Shown one piece after another: positions 16,704 to 25,673 of a DNA stretch of 64,000 nt. A model generated the notes under the pieces. That model searched no databases. It was not told the origin of the DNA and worked only from the letters and a program-made list of their open reading frames with translations. The position numbers and the translations under genes are program-made. Source of the stretch: JBGPLJ01 sp035644395 (GTDB lineage Bacteria; Pseudomonadota; Gammaproteobacteria; Steroidobacterales; Steroidobacteraceae). Each line of letters opens with the position of its first letter. Position 1 is the stretch's first letter. The stretch spans positions 174,921 to 238,920 of the forward strand of contig DASQOR010000059.1 of assembly GCA_035644395.1 (NCBI GenBank), in the 5' to 3' direction.

Positions 16704-19145
16704 TCACCACTTCTTGGTGAACGACAGGTAGAGGCTGCGCGGCCGCTCGAGACTTCTCAGGTATCTCCAGCGAGAGTCTCCGAAGAATTCGCCGTCCCCT
16801 GCGCCGCTCAAGTAGTTGTATCCCTTGTCGTCGAAGAGGTTGCGGACGATCAACGCCGTTTCCCAGCCTTTGTCGCTGGTGAAGCCGAACTGCAGCTGCC
16901 CCGACTTATACGGAGGCGTCAGCAGCTCGCGATTGTTATCCTGGATGGCCGTGATGCTGTCCCAGGTCTCGCCCTGATAGCTGTAGGAGAAACGCGTCCA
17001 GAATTCCCCGGAGGCCACATGGGGAAAGCGGTAGTCGACCGACGCCCAGTACTTTTCCTTCGGCGACACCGGCAGGGGCAGGCCTTTCGCGATGTAGACG
17101 TCGGTGGAGTTCGGGACGAGCGTGTCTTCCGTGAACTTCGGGTCCGCGAGGAAAACGCTCCAGCTGAAACTCAGCGGCTTCGTGGGATGCCACGTCCCGC
17201 TCAACTCGATGCCTTTCTGCTCGGCTTTGCCGCCGTTGATGTTGCCTTCGATCCACCATGCGCCGACGTCGGAGTCGCTGGTACTGTCGAAGTGAAGCTG
17301 GATGTCTTTCCACTTCATGAGGAAGACTGACACATTCAGCTGCAGCGTGTGGTTGAGCCACTCGCTCTTGAGGCCCGCCTCGTAGTTCGAAAGCGTGTCC
17401 GGGCCGTACTGGGCCGGCACTTCGCCGGTCGACGCCGCCCGCGGCGAATTGTCGCCGCCGAGCCGGAAACCCTCGCTATAGAGTCCGTAGAGCATGACGT
17501 CTTTGTTGAAGTGGTACTGGATCGCGGCTTTGAACGTCATGTCGTTGTCGACGCCCGTGCTGTGCAAGCCGGTCGCGTCGGGATCGCTCTGGGCCGGCAG
17601 GCCGAAGGGGACGTTGTAAATGTCCGTCAGATCGCGGTTGTACTCGAACCAGCGCGCGCCGCCGGTGATCGTCCAATGGTCGGTCAGTTCATAGCTCGTC
17701 TCGCCGAAGAAGGCGATCTGCTTCACCTCGTTCTTGTACTTGTTGTAATAGTAGTAGTCGGTCGGAGCGAGCGGGCACGCAACGGCAAATCCCTGACCGG
17801 CCAAGTCGCACGCGTTGACATTCGCTTGAGCCCAGGCATTCGTGGTCTCGAGCCCCGGCTGCTTCGCGCCGTATTCCCACCAGTCGTACACGTCTTCGTA
17901 GAAGGCGCCCGCCATCCACTGCAACTTGCTGTCGCCCTGGGAGGTCAGGCGGGCTTCGTAATCCCAGCGCCACTGCTTCTGCCAGTTGAAGGTCGTCGAA
18001 TGGAGCGTCCCGGTGTCGTAGAGCGCGTAAGCGGCCGGGTAGGAGCCTGACGTGTAATAGGCCGAACGCCACTGCGCGTAATTCGTATTGTCCCACTCGT
18101 AGTTGACCTTGCGGTCGAAATACGATGTGGTCAGCGAAAGCTCGGCGAAGCCGAGATCGCCCTTCAGCGTCGCCGCTGTGGTGTACCACTTGTCATTGCG
18201 ATACTCGTCGAAGAAGCGCGTGAGCTTGTTGTCGCCGAGCGCAGGGTCCGTTTCCCACGAGCCATCCGCATCGCTGCGCTGGTAGATACCGGTCAGCAGC
18301 AGGTTCCATTTATCATTGATCGTCCAGAGACCCTCGAGCCGGCCGCCCTTGGTGGTGTAGATGTTCTGGTCTTTCTTCGCGATGTCCGCGTTGGTCGTCT
18401 CGCCCATCAACGTGGGCCCGACGACGTTGTCGACGTAGCCGCCTTCCTGCGCCCAGTACCCGACGGCCCGAAGCGCGAAACTGTCGTTGACGGGCAGGTT
18501 GACCCAGCCGCTCAAGTCGTAACTCTCATTGCCGCCGTGAGTCGAGCCCACTTCGAGGTCGACCTGGCTCGAAAAGCCCTTGGTATCCGGCTTGTTCGTG
18601 ACGTAGCGGATGGTGCCCGCCTGGGAGCTGGAGCCGAAGATCGTGCCCTGCGGCCCGGGGAGGGACTCGACGCGTTCAATGTCGATGAGCCGCACGTCCG
18701 CTTGCTGCGAGATCGACGTCATGGGCTGCTCGTCGAGATAGACGGAGACCTGGCTGTCGATGCGGTATTCCGAGGACGTCGTCGCGATGCCTCGCATCAC
18801 GATGGTATTGCGTCCTGGCGTGCTGCTGATGATGTTGGCGGAGGGCAGGACGGCCGCGAGGTCGTAAAGGTTGGTCAGTGCCTGCTTTTCGATGAATTCC
18901 GTCGAGAGCGCGGTGATGCTCTGCGGCACTTCCTGCACGTTGAGCGAACGGCGCGTCGCCGTGACCATGATCTCTTCGATGACATCGTCGTTCGACGTCG
19001 TCGCGGCGTAGGTAGCCGCCGGATAGAGCACGGCCGCAATCGCCACCGCGAGCGGCGACTTTGCCAGCAGCGACACGGCGCTCAGCCGCGAGGGTCCACG
19101 GCCACGGCCGGGTGACACTGACACACACGGGTGGTGCTTGCTCAT
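16704..19145 (-). CDS. TonB-dependent outer-membrane receptor
   Basis: An 813-residue receptor from the ATG at 19145, chosen because GAGGGAG stands seven bases before it; in-frame ATGs at 19160 and 19214 only lengthen the leader. An extended signal sequence (SPLAVAIAAVLYPAATYA) is followed by EEIMVTATRRSLNVQEVP, a TonB-box/plug start. MRGIATTSSEYR, YLDEQPMT, ERVESLPGPQGTIFGSSS and GTIRYVTNKP complete the plug, and the barrel ends in LYLSFTKKW. The plug style is that of the FepA/FyuA-like group with LPGPQGT(L/I)(F/Y)G, common in sphingomonads and xanthomonads. The ligand is unknown. It is divergent from a beta-lactamase-type hydrolase. Confidence 0.93.
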   Translation of the reverse strand: MSKHHPCVSVSPGRGRGPSRLSAVSLLAKSPLAVAIAAVLYPAATYAATTSNDDVIEEIMVTATRRSLNVQEVPQSITALSTEFIEKQALTNLYDLAAVLPSANIISSTPGRNTIVMRGIATTSSEYRIDSQVSVYLDEQPMTSISQQADVRLIDIERVESLPGPQGTIFGSSSQAGTIRYVTNKPDTKGFSSQVDLEVGSTHGGNESYDLSGWVNLPVNDSFALRAVGYWAQEGGYVDNVVGPTLMGETTNADIAKKDQNIYTTKGGRLEGLWTINDKWNLLLTGIYQRSDADGSWETDPALGDNKLTRFFDEYRNDKWYTTAATLKGDLGFAELSLTTSYFDRKVNYEWDNTNYAQWRSAYYTSGSYPAAYALYDTGTLHSTTFNWQKQWRWDYEARLTSQGDSKLQWMAGAFYEDVYDWWEYGAKQPGLETTNAWAQANVNACDLAGQGFAVACPLAPTDYYYYNKYKNEVKQIAFFGETSYELTDHWTITGGARWFEYNRDLTDIYNVPFGLPAQSDPDATGLHSTGVDNDMTFKAAIQYHFNKDVMLYGLYSEGFRLGGDNSPRAASTGEVPAQYGPDTLSNYEAGLKSEWLNHTLQLNVSVFLMKWKDIQLHFDSTSDSDVGAWWIEGNINGGKAEQKGIELSGTWHPTKPLSFSWSVFLADPKFTEDTLVPNSTDVYIAKGLPLPVSPKEKYWASVDYRFPHVASGEFWTRFSYSYQGETWDSITAIQDNNRELLTPPYKSGQLQFGFTSDKGWETALIVRNLFDDKGYNYLSGAGDGEFFGDSRWRYLRSLERPRSLYLSFTKKW

Positions 19146-19258
19146 CGGGCTCCCTCGCATTATGTGCTCACGCTGCTTCGAGTTGTGCGCGCGCGTGAGC
19201 TGGTTTGCATGCAAGGCTATATCATGACCGGCGAAATTCCAACCCGCGAGCCTGCGTC

Positions 19259-20344
19259 ATGCGACGAGTTCAGGTGCTGCTGCCGGCCCTGCTGAGCGTG
19301 CTAATCACGGGGCAGTGCCCAGCTGACACGGTCGGCCGCGATTCGGATGCGGCCGCGTCCGCGAAGGTCGATGCGCTTTTCGCCAGATTCACGCGCGGCG
19401 TGCAGCCCGGAGCGGGCGTGCTCGTGGTCGAGAACGGCCGGATCGTGCACGAGGCGACTTACGGTTACGCAGACCTCGAGCGGCGCATCCCGTTGAGCGT
19501 CGACGCGACGTTTCGCCTCGATTCCGTCTCGAAGCAGTTCACCGCCATGGCGATCATGCTGCTCAAGGAGGAGGGACGCCTGGCGTACGATGACCCCATC
19601 AGCAAGTATCTGCCCGAGCTGTCGGTTTATCCCGGGGTGACCATCCGCAACCTGCTGACGCACACCGGCGGCCTGCCCGACTACTACGACGAGATCGTCA
19701 AGACCAACAGCTGGCCGAGCAACGCCGATGCGCGCGTCCTGCTGGGACAAATGGCCAAGCCCGAGTTTGCGCCGGGCAGCCGCTACGAGTACAGCAATGC
19801 CGGCTACGACATGCTTGGCGAGGTCGTGGCATCGGCCTCTGGCATGCGCTTCAAGGATTTCGTCGAGCAGCGCGTCTTCGCGCCGCTCGGCATGACCCAT
19901 TCGCTGATCCACGACACGACGCGACCCACCGTGCCGCGACGCGTGCTGGGCTACGACAAGGACGGCAAGGGCTTCAAGCTCGACGATGAGCATCCGCTCA
20001 ACGGCATCATCGGCGCCGGCGGAGTGTTTACGACACTTGACGACCTGTACCTGTGGGACCAGGCGCTCTATGGCGAAAAACTCGTCAAGCACGCCACCCT
20101 CGACGAGGCGTTCACCGGCAATGTGCTGAACGACGGCAAGCGAACCGATTACGGCTTCGGCTGGCGGATCAGCGAGTATCACCACACGCGCCGTATTTCC
20201 CACGGCGGCTCATGGGTCGGCTTTCGCAGTCACATCGCGCGCCATCCGGACATCGGGCTCACGATCGTGATCCTCGCCAATCGGGGTGACGTCGAGCCAG
20301 ACCGCTACGTCGATCGGATTACCGACATCTACATGGCGCGCTGA
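19259..20344 (+). CDS. Serine hydrolase, beta-lactamase class C / DD-peptidase family
   Basis: A 361-residue secreted hydrolase starting at the ATG at 19259, which gives a signal peptide (VLLPALLSVLITGQCPA) that could carry a lipobox-like TGQC. The penicillin-recognising fold motifs are all present: S89-V-S-K92, Y178-S-N180 and a late H-G-G (SHGGSWVGF). LLTHTGGLPDYYD is the usual loop of the family. Members act as DD-peptidases, D-aminopeptidases or esterases; true beta-lactamase activity cannot be assumed. It lies 113 bases from the divergent TonB receptor start and converges with the DUF885 gene. Confidence 0.9.
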   Translation: MRRVQVLLPALLSVLITGQCPADTVGRDSDAAASAKVDALFARFTRGVQPGAGVLVVENGRIVHEATYGYADLERRIPLSVDATFRLDSVSKQFTAMAIMLLKEEGRLAYDDPISKYLPELSVYPGVTIRNLLTHTGGLPDYYDEIVKTNSWPSNADARVLLGQMAKPEFAPGSRYEYSNAGYDMLGEVVASASGMRFKDFVEQRVFAPLGMTHSLIHDTTRPTVPRRVLGYDKDGKGFKLDDEHPLNGIIGAGGVFTTLDDLYLWDQALYGEKLVKHATLDEAFTGNVLNDGKRTDYGFGWRISEYHHTRRISHGGSWVGFRSHIARHPDIGLTIVILANRGDVEPDRYVDRITDIYMAR

Positions 20345-20354
20345 AGCGGCGCTG

Positions 20355-22115
20355 CTACTCCATGTCGGGATAGGGACCGACGCCGCCTTCCGCGATGAAG
20401 CGGTCGATGCGCGCTTCGAGCACGGGCAGCGGCACCGATCCGAGTTCGAGCACCGTGTCGTGGAAGGCGCGGATGTTGAACTTCGCGCCGAGGGCGGCTT
20501 CCGCTTTCGCACGTGACTTCACGATCGCCATTTCGCCCAGATAATAAGAGAGCGCCTGGCCGGGCCAGGCGATGTAGCGGTCGACTTCCGTTTCGATCTC
20601 GTGCTCGGGCAGCGCCGTGTAGTCCTTGAGGTACTGGTTCGCCTGCTCGCGGGTCCAGTGCTGGGAATGCACGCCCGTGTCGACGACGAGCCGCGCCGCG
20701 CGCCACATCTGGTAGCTCAGCATGCCGAAGCGTTCGTAAGGCGTTTCATACATGCCCATCTCGGTGCCGAGCTTCTCGCAATAGAGCGCCCAGCCCTCGC
20801 CGAAGGCGGAGATGTAGACGTGCTGGCGGAATTCCGGCTGGTCCTTGTGTTCCATCGCGATCGGCATCTGGAACGCGTGGCCGGGTGCGGACTCGTGCAG
20901 CGTCAGCGCCGGCAGGCTGTAGAGCGGCCGCGCCGGCAGGTTGTAGGTATTGACGAGGTAGATGCCCGGCCCGCCGCGGCCCGCCGTGTAGAACGGCGCG
21001 AGATCGTCCGGCACCGGCTTGATGGCGAAGCGCATGCGCGGCAGGTAGCCGAAGTATTGCGACGCCTTGGCGTCGAACTTCTTCGCGATCCACGAGGCGC
21101 GCATCAGGAGCTCGTCCGGCGTCTTCGCGTAGAACTGCGGATCGGTGCGCAGGAACTTGAGGAAGGCCGGGAAATCGCCGGTGAAGCCCGTCTCCTTCAT
21201 GACGCCGAGCATTTCCGCATGCAGGCGCGCGACCTCGGCTTCGCCGATGGCGTGAATCTCCGCCGGGTCCTTGTCGAGGGTCGTGAACTCCAGGATCTTC
21301 GAGCGATAGAACGCCTTGCCGTCCGGCATGTCCTCGGCGGCCAGCGATTTGCGCGCGCCGGGCACGTATTCATTGCGCCAGAACGCCAGCAGCTCGCGGT
21401 ACGCGGGTTGCACGACGTCGCGGATCGTCGTCACCGCTTGCGCGCGCAGGCGCGCCTGGTCCGCGGGCAGGATACCCGGCATGTCCTTGAACGGCGTGTA
21501 GTAGACGTTGTTCTCCGGTGTCGAATCGGTGATCGCCGTGATGGAAGCGTCCCGTCCCTGCAACGTGATCTGCGGCGGCGTGAAGCCGCGCTTCAGGCCC
21601 ACGCGCATCTGCGCCATCTGCTCGCGGAAGTAGCGCGGCACGTCGTTCAGCTGCCTGATCCAGTTCCCGTAGTCCGTGATGGAGCGGTAGGGGCGGCGTG
21701 CGGTATAGCCGATGTCGGTCCAGAAGGTCGTGTCGGCATTCGCCGGCATCTCGAAGTCTCGGAATGTCTGGCTCGCGATGAGCACCTCGATCTGCGGCAC
21801 GTAGATGTCGTAGTTGACCTGGTTGTCCGCCGAGAGCTGGGCGCGGCTCACGCCATCGAGCTGCTTGCGCACGTTCAGCCAGTAGCCGAGCCGCATGTCC
21901 TGGGTCGCGGTGTCGACCTTGGGCAGGTGGTCTTCGATGCCGCGCTGGCTGTCTTCATCGTCGGCGAACTGCTCCTCGCGCCATTTCCATTCCGTCTGGT
22001 GGATCTTCTCGAAGCGCGCGTCGGCGCCCGTCGCTTCGGCCGCGACCCCCGGAGCGGCAAGGCAGGCCGCAGAGACAACAGCGGCCGTGAGGCCCCGGAA
22101 GAGCTTGGCAAGCAT
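20355..22115 (-). CDS. DUF885 family zinc-peptidase-like protein
   Basis: A 586-residue protein with a clear signal peptide (LFRGLTAAVVSAACLAAPGVAA). It is full length for the DUF885 family. The central LHESAPGHAFQ (HExxPGH) with a downstream FGEGWALYCEKLG are the expected metal-binding helix and third-ligand region of a thermolysin-like peptidase. The C-terminal YIAWPGQALSYYLGEMAI is the second family hallmark. A periplasmic peptidase or carboxypeptidase role is inferred from the motif. It is 15 bases downstream of the pirin gene on the same strand, so the two are likely co-transcribed. Confidence 0.9.
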   Translation of the reverse strand: MLAKLFRGLTAAVVSAACLAAPGVAAEATGADARFEKIHQTEWKWREEQFADDEDSQRGIEDHLPKVDTATQDMRLGYWLNVRKQLDGVSRAQLSADNQVNYDIYVPQIEVLIASQTFRDFEMPANADTTFWTDIGYTARRPYRSITDYGNWIRQLNDVPRYFREQMAQMRVGLKRGFTPPQITLQGRDASITAITDSTPENNVYYTPFKDMPGILPADQARLRAQAVTTIRDVVQPAYRELLAFWRNEYVPGARKSLAAEDMPDGKAFYRSKILEFTTLDKDPAEIHAIGEAEVARLHAEMLGVMKETGFTGDFPAFLKFLRTDPQFYAKTPDELLMRASWIAKKFDAKASQYFGYLPRMRFAIKPVPDDLAPFYTAGRGGPGIYLVNTYNLPARPLYSLPALTLHESAPGHAFQMPIAMEHKDQPEFRQHVYISAFGEGWALYCEKLGTEMGMYETPYERFGMLSYQMWRAARLVVDTGVHSQHWTREQANQYLKDYTALPEHEIETEVDRYIAWPGQALSYYLGEMAIVKSRAKAEAALGAKFNIRAFHDTVLELGSVPLPVLEARIDRFIAEGGVGPYPDME

Positions 22116-22130
22116 GGTGGATTCTCTTTC

Positions 22131-22832
22131 TTATTGAGGAAGGTCGAAGGCGAGCACTTCGGCGGCTCGTCCCCGGGAAATCGTGACGGCGGAGGTCTCC
22201 GTGAGTTTCAGCGCATCGCCGGTGGCGAGCGGCGTTCCGTTGACATCGATCGAGCCGCGCGCAACGTGCACGTAGCCACGACGGCCGGCCGCCAGTGCGA
22301 GAGATGCCTGCTCTTCGCCGTGGAACAGCCCTGCGTAAACACGCGCGTCCTGATGAATGGTCACCGAACCGTCGGCGGCGTCGGCCGAGGCGATGAGACG
22401 CAGCCGGCCGCGCTTCTCGCGCTCGTCGAAATGTTTCTGTTCGTAGCTTGCGGGAATCCCGAGCACGGCGGGCTTGATCCAGATCTGCAGGAAATGGACG
22501 CCGGTATCCTTCGACTGGTTGAACTCGCTGTGCGTGACGCCGCGGCCGGCGCTCATGCGCTGCACGTCGCCGGGGCGGATCACCGAGCCCGTACCGATCG
22601 AATCCTTGTGGGCAAGTTCTCCCTCGAGGACGTAGGAGAGGATCTCCATGTCCTGGTGACTATGCGTCGCAAAACCCGCGCCCGCGATCACGCGATCTTC
22701 GTTGATGACGCGGAGCGGTCCGAAGTCGACGTGCTTCGGATCGTAGTAGCTCGAGAAGGAAAACGAATGATACGAATCGAGCCAGCCGTGATTGACGTGG
22801 CCCCGCTCGCCGCTGCGCCGCAATTCGAGCAT
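22131..22832 (-). CDS. Pirin family protein
   Basis: A 233-residue bicupin. The N-terminal cupin carries the iron-site pattern FATHSHQDMEIL (H-x-H...E), followed by GTGSVIRPGDVQRMSAGRGVTHSEFN, which is the pirin signature. Bacterial pirins act as redox-sensitive regulators or quercetin dioxygenases. The C-terminal cupin is degraded in metal ligands, as usual. The gene starts 20 bases from a perfect inverted repeat in the divergent intergenic region. Confidence 0.92.
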   Translation of the reverse strand: MLELRRSGERGHVNHGWLDSYHSFSFSSYYDPKHVDFGPLRVINEDRVIAGAGFATHSHQDMEILSYVLEGELAHKDSIGTGSVIRPGDVQRMSAGRGVTHSEFNQSKDTGVHFLQIWIKPAVLGIPASYEQKHFDEREKRGRLRLIASADAADGSVTIHQDARVYAGLFHGEEQASLALAAGRRGYVHVARGSIDVNGTPLATGDALKLTETSAVTISRGRAAEVLAFDLPQ

Positions 22833-22851
22833 CCGCGACCTCCTTGACAGT

Positions 22852-22924
22852 CAGAAAATGGGGACATTCCTGATTTCCGTCATTCCTCGGATCGGCGGGA
22901 AATCAGGAATGTCCCCATTTTCTG
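22852..22924. repeat. Perfect 27-bp inverted repeat (REP/MITE-like hairpin element)
   Basis: The arm at 22852-22878, beginning CAGAAAATGGGGACATTCC, is repeated exactly inverted at 22898-22924, with a 19-base loop between. A stem of 27 perfect pairs is far longer than a terminator needs, has no T-run, and lies between two divergent gene starts. It looks like a non-autonomous REP or MITE element moved in trans. The outer CAGAAAATGGG/GA motif is shared with the sequence beside the IS30-type transposase at the window end. Confidence 0.75.
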
Positions 22925-22964
22925 GTAGCTTAGACGACCGGAACGGTTTTCTGGAGCCCTTTCG

Positions 22965-24923
22965 ATGAACGCCGAACTGAGTGCGCCGAGCCGTGAAAAG
23001 CTGCTGCACACCCTCTACGAGGCCGCCGAGCTGGAGCACAACCTCATGTGCACCTACCTCTACGCGGCCTTCAGCCTGAAGGCGGGCGCGGGGGAGGGAC
23101 TGTCAGCGGAGGAAAGCGCGGCGGTCGCCGGCTGGCGGCGGGTCATTCTCGACGTGGCGATCGATGAGATGGGTCATCTCGCGGCCGTCTGGAACATCAC
23201 GGCGGCCCTCGGCGGGTCGCCCCGTTTCGGCCGCGGCAATTTTCCACTCGACCCCGGTGCCTTGCCGGCAAGCGTCGTGGTGAAACTCGCGCCCTTCAAC
23301 GAGGCGGTGCTGCAACATTTCATTCATCTCGAGCGGCCGCTGGGCTCGAGCGAGCCGGATGGCGAGGGCTATGCACCGGAGTTCCTCTTCAAGCGCCAGG
23401 CAGCGAAGCCGCGGCTGACCCCGATGGGGCTCGACTATGAAACGGTCGGCGCGTTCTACGAAACGATGGGCCAAAAGCTCAGGGAGTTCGTCGAGCGTCA
23501 CGGCGAGGATGCCGCGTTCTGCGGCGACCCCGCCCTGCAGCTTTCGACCGCCGAGACCAGCCTCATGGGCGCGAAGCCCGTCATCTGCCTGAAGACGGCG
23601 CTCGCCGCTTTCACGTCGATCATCCTGCAGGGCGAGGGTGCCCCGGCGGATGCCGAGGGCTCGCACTTCCAGCGCTTCATCGCCATTCGCAAGCAGCTGG
23701 CGGCCCTCAAGCAGCGCAATCCGGCCTTCGAGCCCGCGTTTCCCGCGGCGGTGAATCCGGTGCAGCGCACGCCGATGCGCGCGACGGGCCGCGTCTGGAT
23801 CGAAAATGAGACGGCGGCGGCCACCGTGGACGTCGCCAACACCGGCTACGCGCTGATGCTGCGGCTCATCGCCTACTCGTACCTCGTGCCCCGACCGTCG
23901 CCGGAGAAGGGACTCGCCGTCGATCTTGCGCTCGGCGTCATGCGTGCGGTGACGTTCCTCGGCGAACGGGCCGCACGCCTGCCGGCCGGGCCCTCGAATC
24001 CGTCCTGCAATGCCGGCATGTCGTTCGTGGCGCTGCGCGATGCGGCACCGCTCCCGCCCGGACCGGGCGCGCGCCGCTTCTTCGTCGAACGGCTGGAGGA
24101 ACTCTCGGCGGGCGCCAGGATGCTCGACACGACGGATTCGCGCTCCGCGGATGCGGCACGGATTCTGGCCGGCCTCGTCAAGCGAGCGATCCGCGGCTTC
24201 GATGCCGTGCAATCCGAGCCGGCGCCGGTAGCCAATGCGGCGCCGGCACCAGCGAATACATCCGCGCCGCCCGTGCCGACCGTCGTCGATGGCGTCGAGG
24301 AGATCGAAGGTCGCGACCTGACGCTCCTCTATGAAGGCAGGAAGTGCATTCATTCGCGCAATTGCGTCACCTGGGGCCCGAATGTCTTTCTCGCGAACGT
24401 GCAGGGGCCGTGGATCAAGCCCGACGCGATGGAGGCCGAGCGGCTTGCGGAAATCGCGCACGTGTGCCCGTCCGGGGCGATCCGCTACCGGCGCAAGGAT
24501 GGGAAGCCCGAGGAAGCGGCACCGCTCGTCAACCTGATTGCGGTCCGCGAAGGCGGCCCGTATGCGGTGCGCGCCGACATCCGGCTCGACGGCAAGCCGG
24601 CCCATTTCCGCGCGACCCTCTGCCGCTGCGGCGCTTCGAAGAACAAGCCGTACTGCGATGGCTCCCATCACGACGTGAAGTTCGACGCGAGTGGCGAGCC
24701 CGCGACCCAGGAAAAACCGGAAGTGCTGGCGGTGAGAAACGGACCGCTCGCCATCGATCCGCAGCTGGACGGTCCGCTCCGGGTTTCAGGCAACCTCGAG
24801 ATCACGAGCGGCACCGGCCGCATGGTCACGCGGGTGCAGCAGACCCGGCTCTGTCGGTGCGGCGGGAGCGCCAACAAGCCGTTCTGCGACGGCACGCACG
24901 CAAAGATCGGCTTCAGGTCCTGA
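22965..24923 (+). CDS. Ferritin-like / 4Fe-4S / double CDGSH iron-sulfur fusion protein
   Basis: A 652-residue cytoplasmic metalloprotein with four domains. Residues about 1-400 are a ferritin-like helical domain of the VioB/iminophenyl-pyruvate synthase type (EAAELEHNLMCTYLYAAFS and AIDEMGHLAAVWNI carry the Glu/His positions). After an Ala/Pro linker comes a Fer4_19-type single-cluster domain (C461 in GRKCIHSRNCVTWG, then AHVCPSGAI). Two CDGSH motifs follow, at C553 (CRCGASKNKPYCDGSH) and C630 (CRCGGSANKPFCDGTH), each binding a 2Fe-2S cluster through three Cys and one His. A redox or iron-handling role is likely. It overlaps the convergent DsbA-like gene by 11 bases. Confidence 0.88.
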   Translation: MNAELSAPSREKLLHTLYEAAELEHNLMCTYLYAAFSLKAGAGEGLSAEESAAVAGWRRVILDVAIDEMGHLAAVWNITAALGGSPRFGRGNFPLDPGALPASVVVKLAPFNEAVLQHFIHLERPLGSSEPDGEGYAPEFLFKRQAAKPRLTPMGLDYETVGAFYETMGQKLREFVERHGEDAAFCGDPALQLSTAETSLMGAKPVICLKTALAAFTSIILQGEGAPADAEGSHFQRFIAIRKQLAALKQRNPAFEPAFPAAVNPVQRTPMRATGRVWIENETAAATVDVANTGYALMLRLIAYSYLVPRPSPEKGLAVDLALGVMRAVTFLGERAARLPAGPSNPSCNAGMSFVALRDAAPLPPGPGARRFFVERLEELSAGARMLDTTDSRSADAARILAGLVKRAIRGFDAVQSEPAPVANAAPAPANTSAPPVPTVVDGVEEIEGRDLTLLYEGRKCIHSRNCVTWGPNVFLANVQGPWIKPDAMEAERLAEIAHVCPSGAIRYRRKDGKPEEAAPLVNLIAVREGGPYAVRADIRLDGKPAHFRATLCRCGASKNKPYCDGSHHDVKFDASGEPATQEKPEVLAVRNGPLAIDPQLDGPLRVSGNLEITSGTGRMVTRVQQTRLCRCGGSANKPFCDGTHAKIGFRS

Positions 24924-25455
24924 GCGCGGCGCCGACGGCGTCGGCGAGCGTGTGCACGCCGTAGGAAACGTCGAAGAGCTTCCCGTTGATGAAAAACGTC
25001 GGGGTGGCGCGCACGCCGCTCGCCTGACCGCCGGCGATGTGCTCGCGCACCCGCTGGCGATAGATCTCATCGTCCATCTCCGCGATGAACCGCGGCATCT
25101 CGAGCTCGAGCTGCTCGGCGTAGGAGCGCAGGTGGTTCGGCTTCAGGTGCTGCTGGTTGTCGAAGAGGACGTCGTGCATCTGCCAGAACTTGCCCTGCGC
25201 CCCGGCCGATTCCGCCGCCTCGGCGGCCTGCAGCGCGTGCGGATGCACCTCTTCCAGCGGAAAGTGGCGGAACACGAAGCGCACGCGGTCCTCGAACCGC
25301 CTGAGAAGCAGCTTCACGGCGGGCGCCGCCTGCTTGCAGTTGGGACATTCGAAGTCCCCGTACTCGACGACGGTGACATGTGCATGGGCCGGACCGGCGG
25401 TGTGATCCACCTTGTTGACCGGCACGGACAGTTCGAAGGGATGATTGCGGCTCAT
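24913..25455 (-). CDS. DsbA-like thioredoxin-fold oxidoreductase
   Basis: A 180-residue protein from the ATG at 25455. Active site C37-P-N-C40 lies in GDFECPNCKQA; VRATPTFFINGK carries the cis-proline loop, and the inserted helical domain runs from about 80 to 140. This is the DsbA/Fmd-type 'thioredoxin_4' family. There is no signal peptide, so a cytoplasmic thiol-disulfide role (as in DsbA-related FrnE or NhaA-associated proteins) is more likely than periplasmic folding. A TTG at 25488 is an in-frame alternative. It converges on and overlaps the iron-sulfur fusion gene. Confidence 0.88.
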   Translation of the reverse strand: MSRNHPFELSVPVNKVDHTAGPAHAHVTVVEYGDFECPNCKQAAPAVKLLLRRFEDRVRFVFRHFPLEEVHPHALQAAEAAESAGAQGKFWQMHDVLFDNQQHLKPNHLRSYAEQLELEMPRFIAEMDDEIYRQRVREHIAGGQASGVRATPTFFINGKLFDVSYGVHTLADAVGAALRT

Positions 25456-25484
25456 GACGCGGCTCGCTCGACCTTGTTGCGGGA

Positions 25485-25673
25485 TCAATCGGGTGGGGAG
25501 CGACGCTTGCGGGCCATTGTACCCACCGTCGGCACGGTGTCATGGTGCCAGGGAAGAGGATCGCTCGCCGGAAAAGTCTGATCGAGTTCTTCGTCAAGAC
25601 GCGCATCGATAGCCGGTGTGGCCTCGGCCGCGGGTGCAGGGATTGCGGGCGGGTGCAATTTCGGTGCGCTCAC
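25485..25673 (-). CDS. Small acidic protein with FPASDP motif, fourth gene of the trehalose operon
   Basis: A 62-residue protein starting at a GTG that overlaps the otsA stop (GTGA). The N-terminal half is Ala/Pro rich. The C-terminal half contains RLDEELDQTFPASDPLPWHHD, of which the core DQTFPASDPLPW resembles a motif (xxFPASDPPxW) recurring in short bacterial proteins of unknown function. No signal or membrane segment is present. The exact four-base overlap after otsA and the recognisable motif make it a real gene despite its size. A link to osmotic or desiccation stress is inferred only from the operon. Confidence 0.7.
   Translation of the reverse strand: MSAPKLHPPAIPAPAAEATPAIDARLDEELDQTFPASDPLPWHHDTVPTVGTMARKRRSPPD

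Noticed and set aside
20601..22847. Long open frame on the plus strand opposite the DUF885 and pirin genes
   Set aside because: Arg/Val/Leu-rich antisense shadow of GC-rich coding sequence with no recognisable domain, no ribosome site, and lying entirely against two clear genes.
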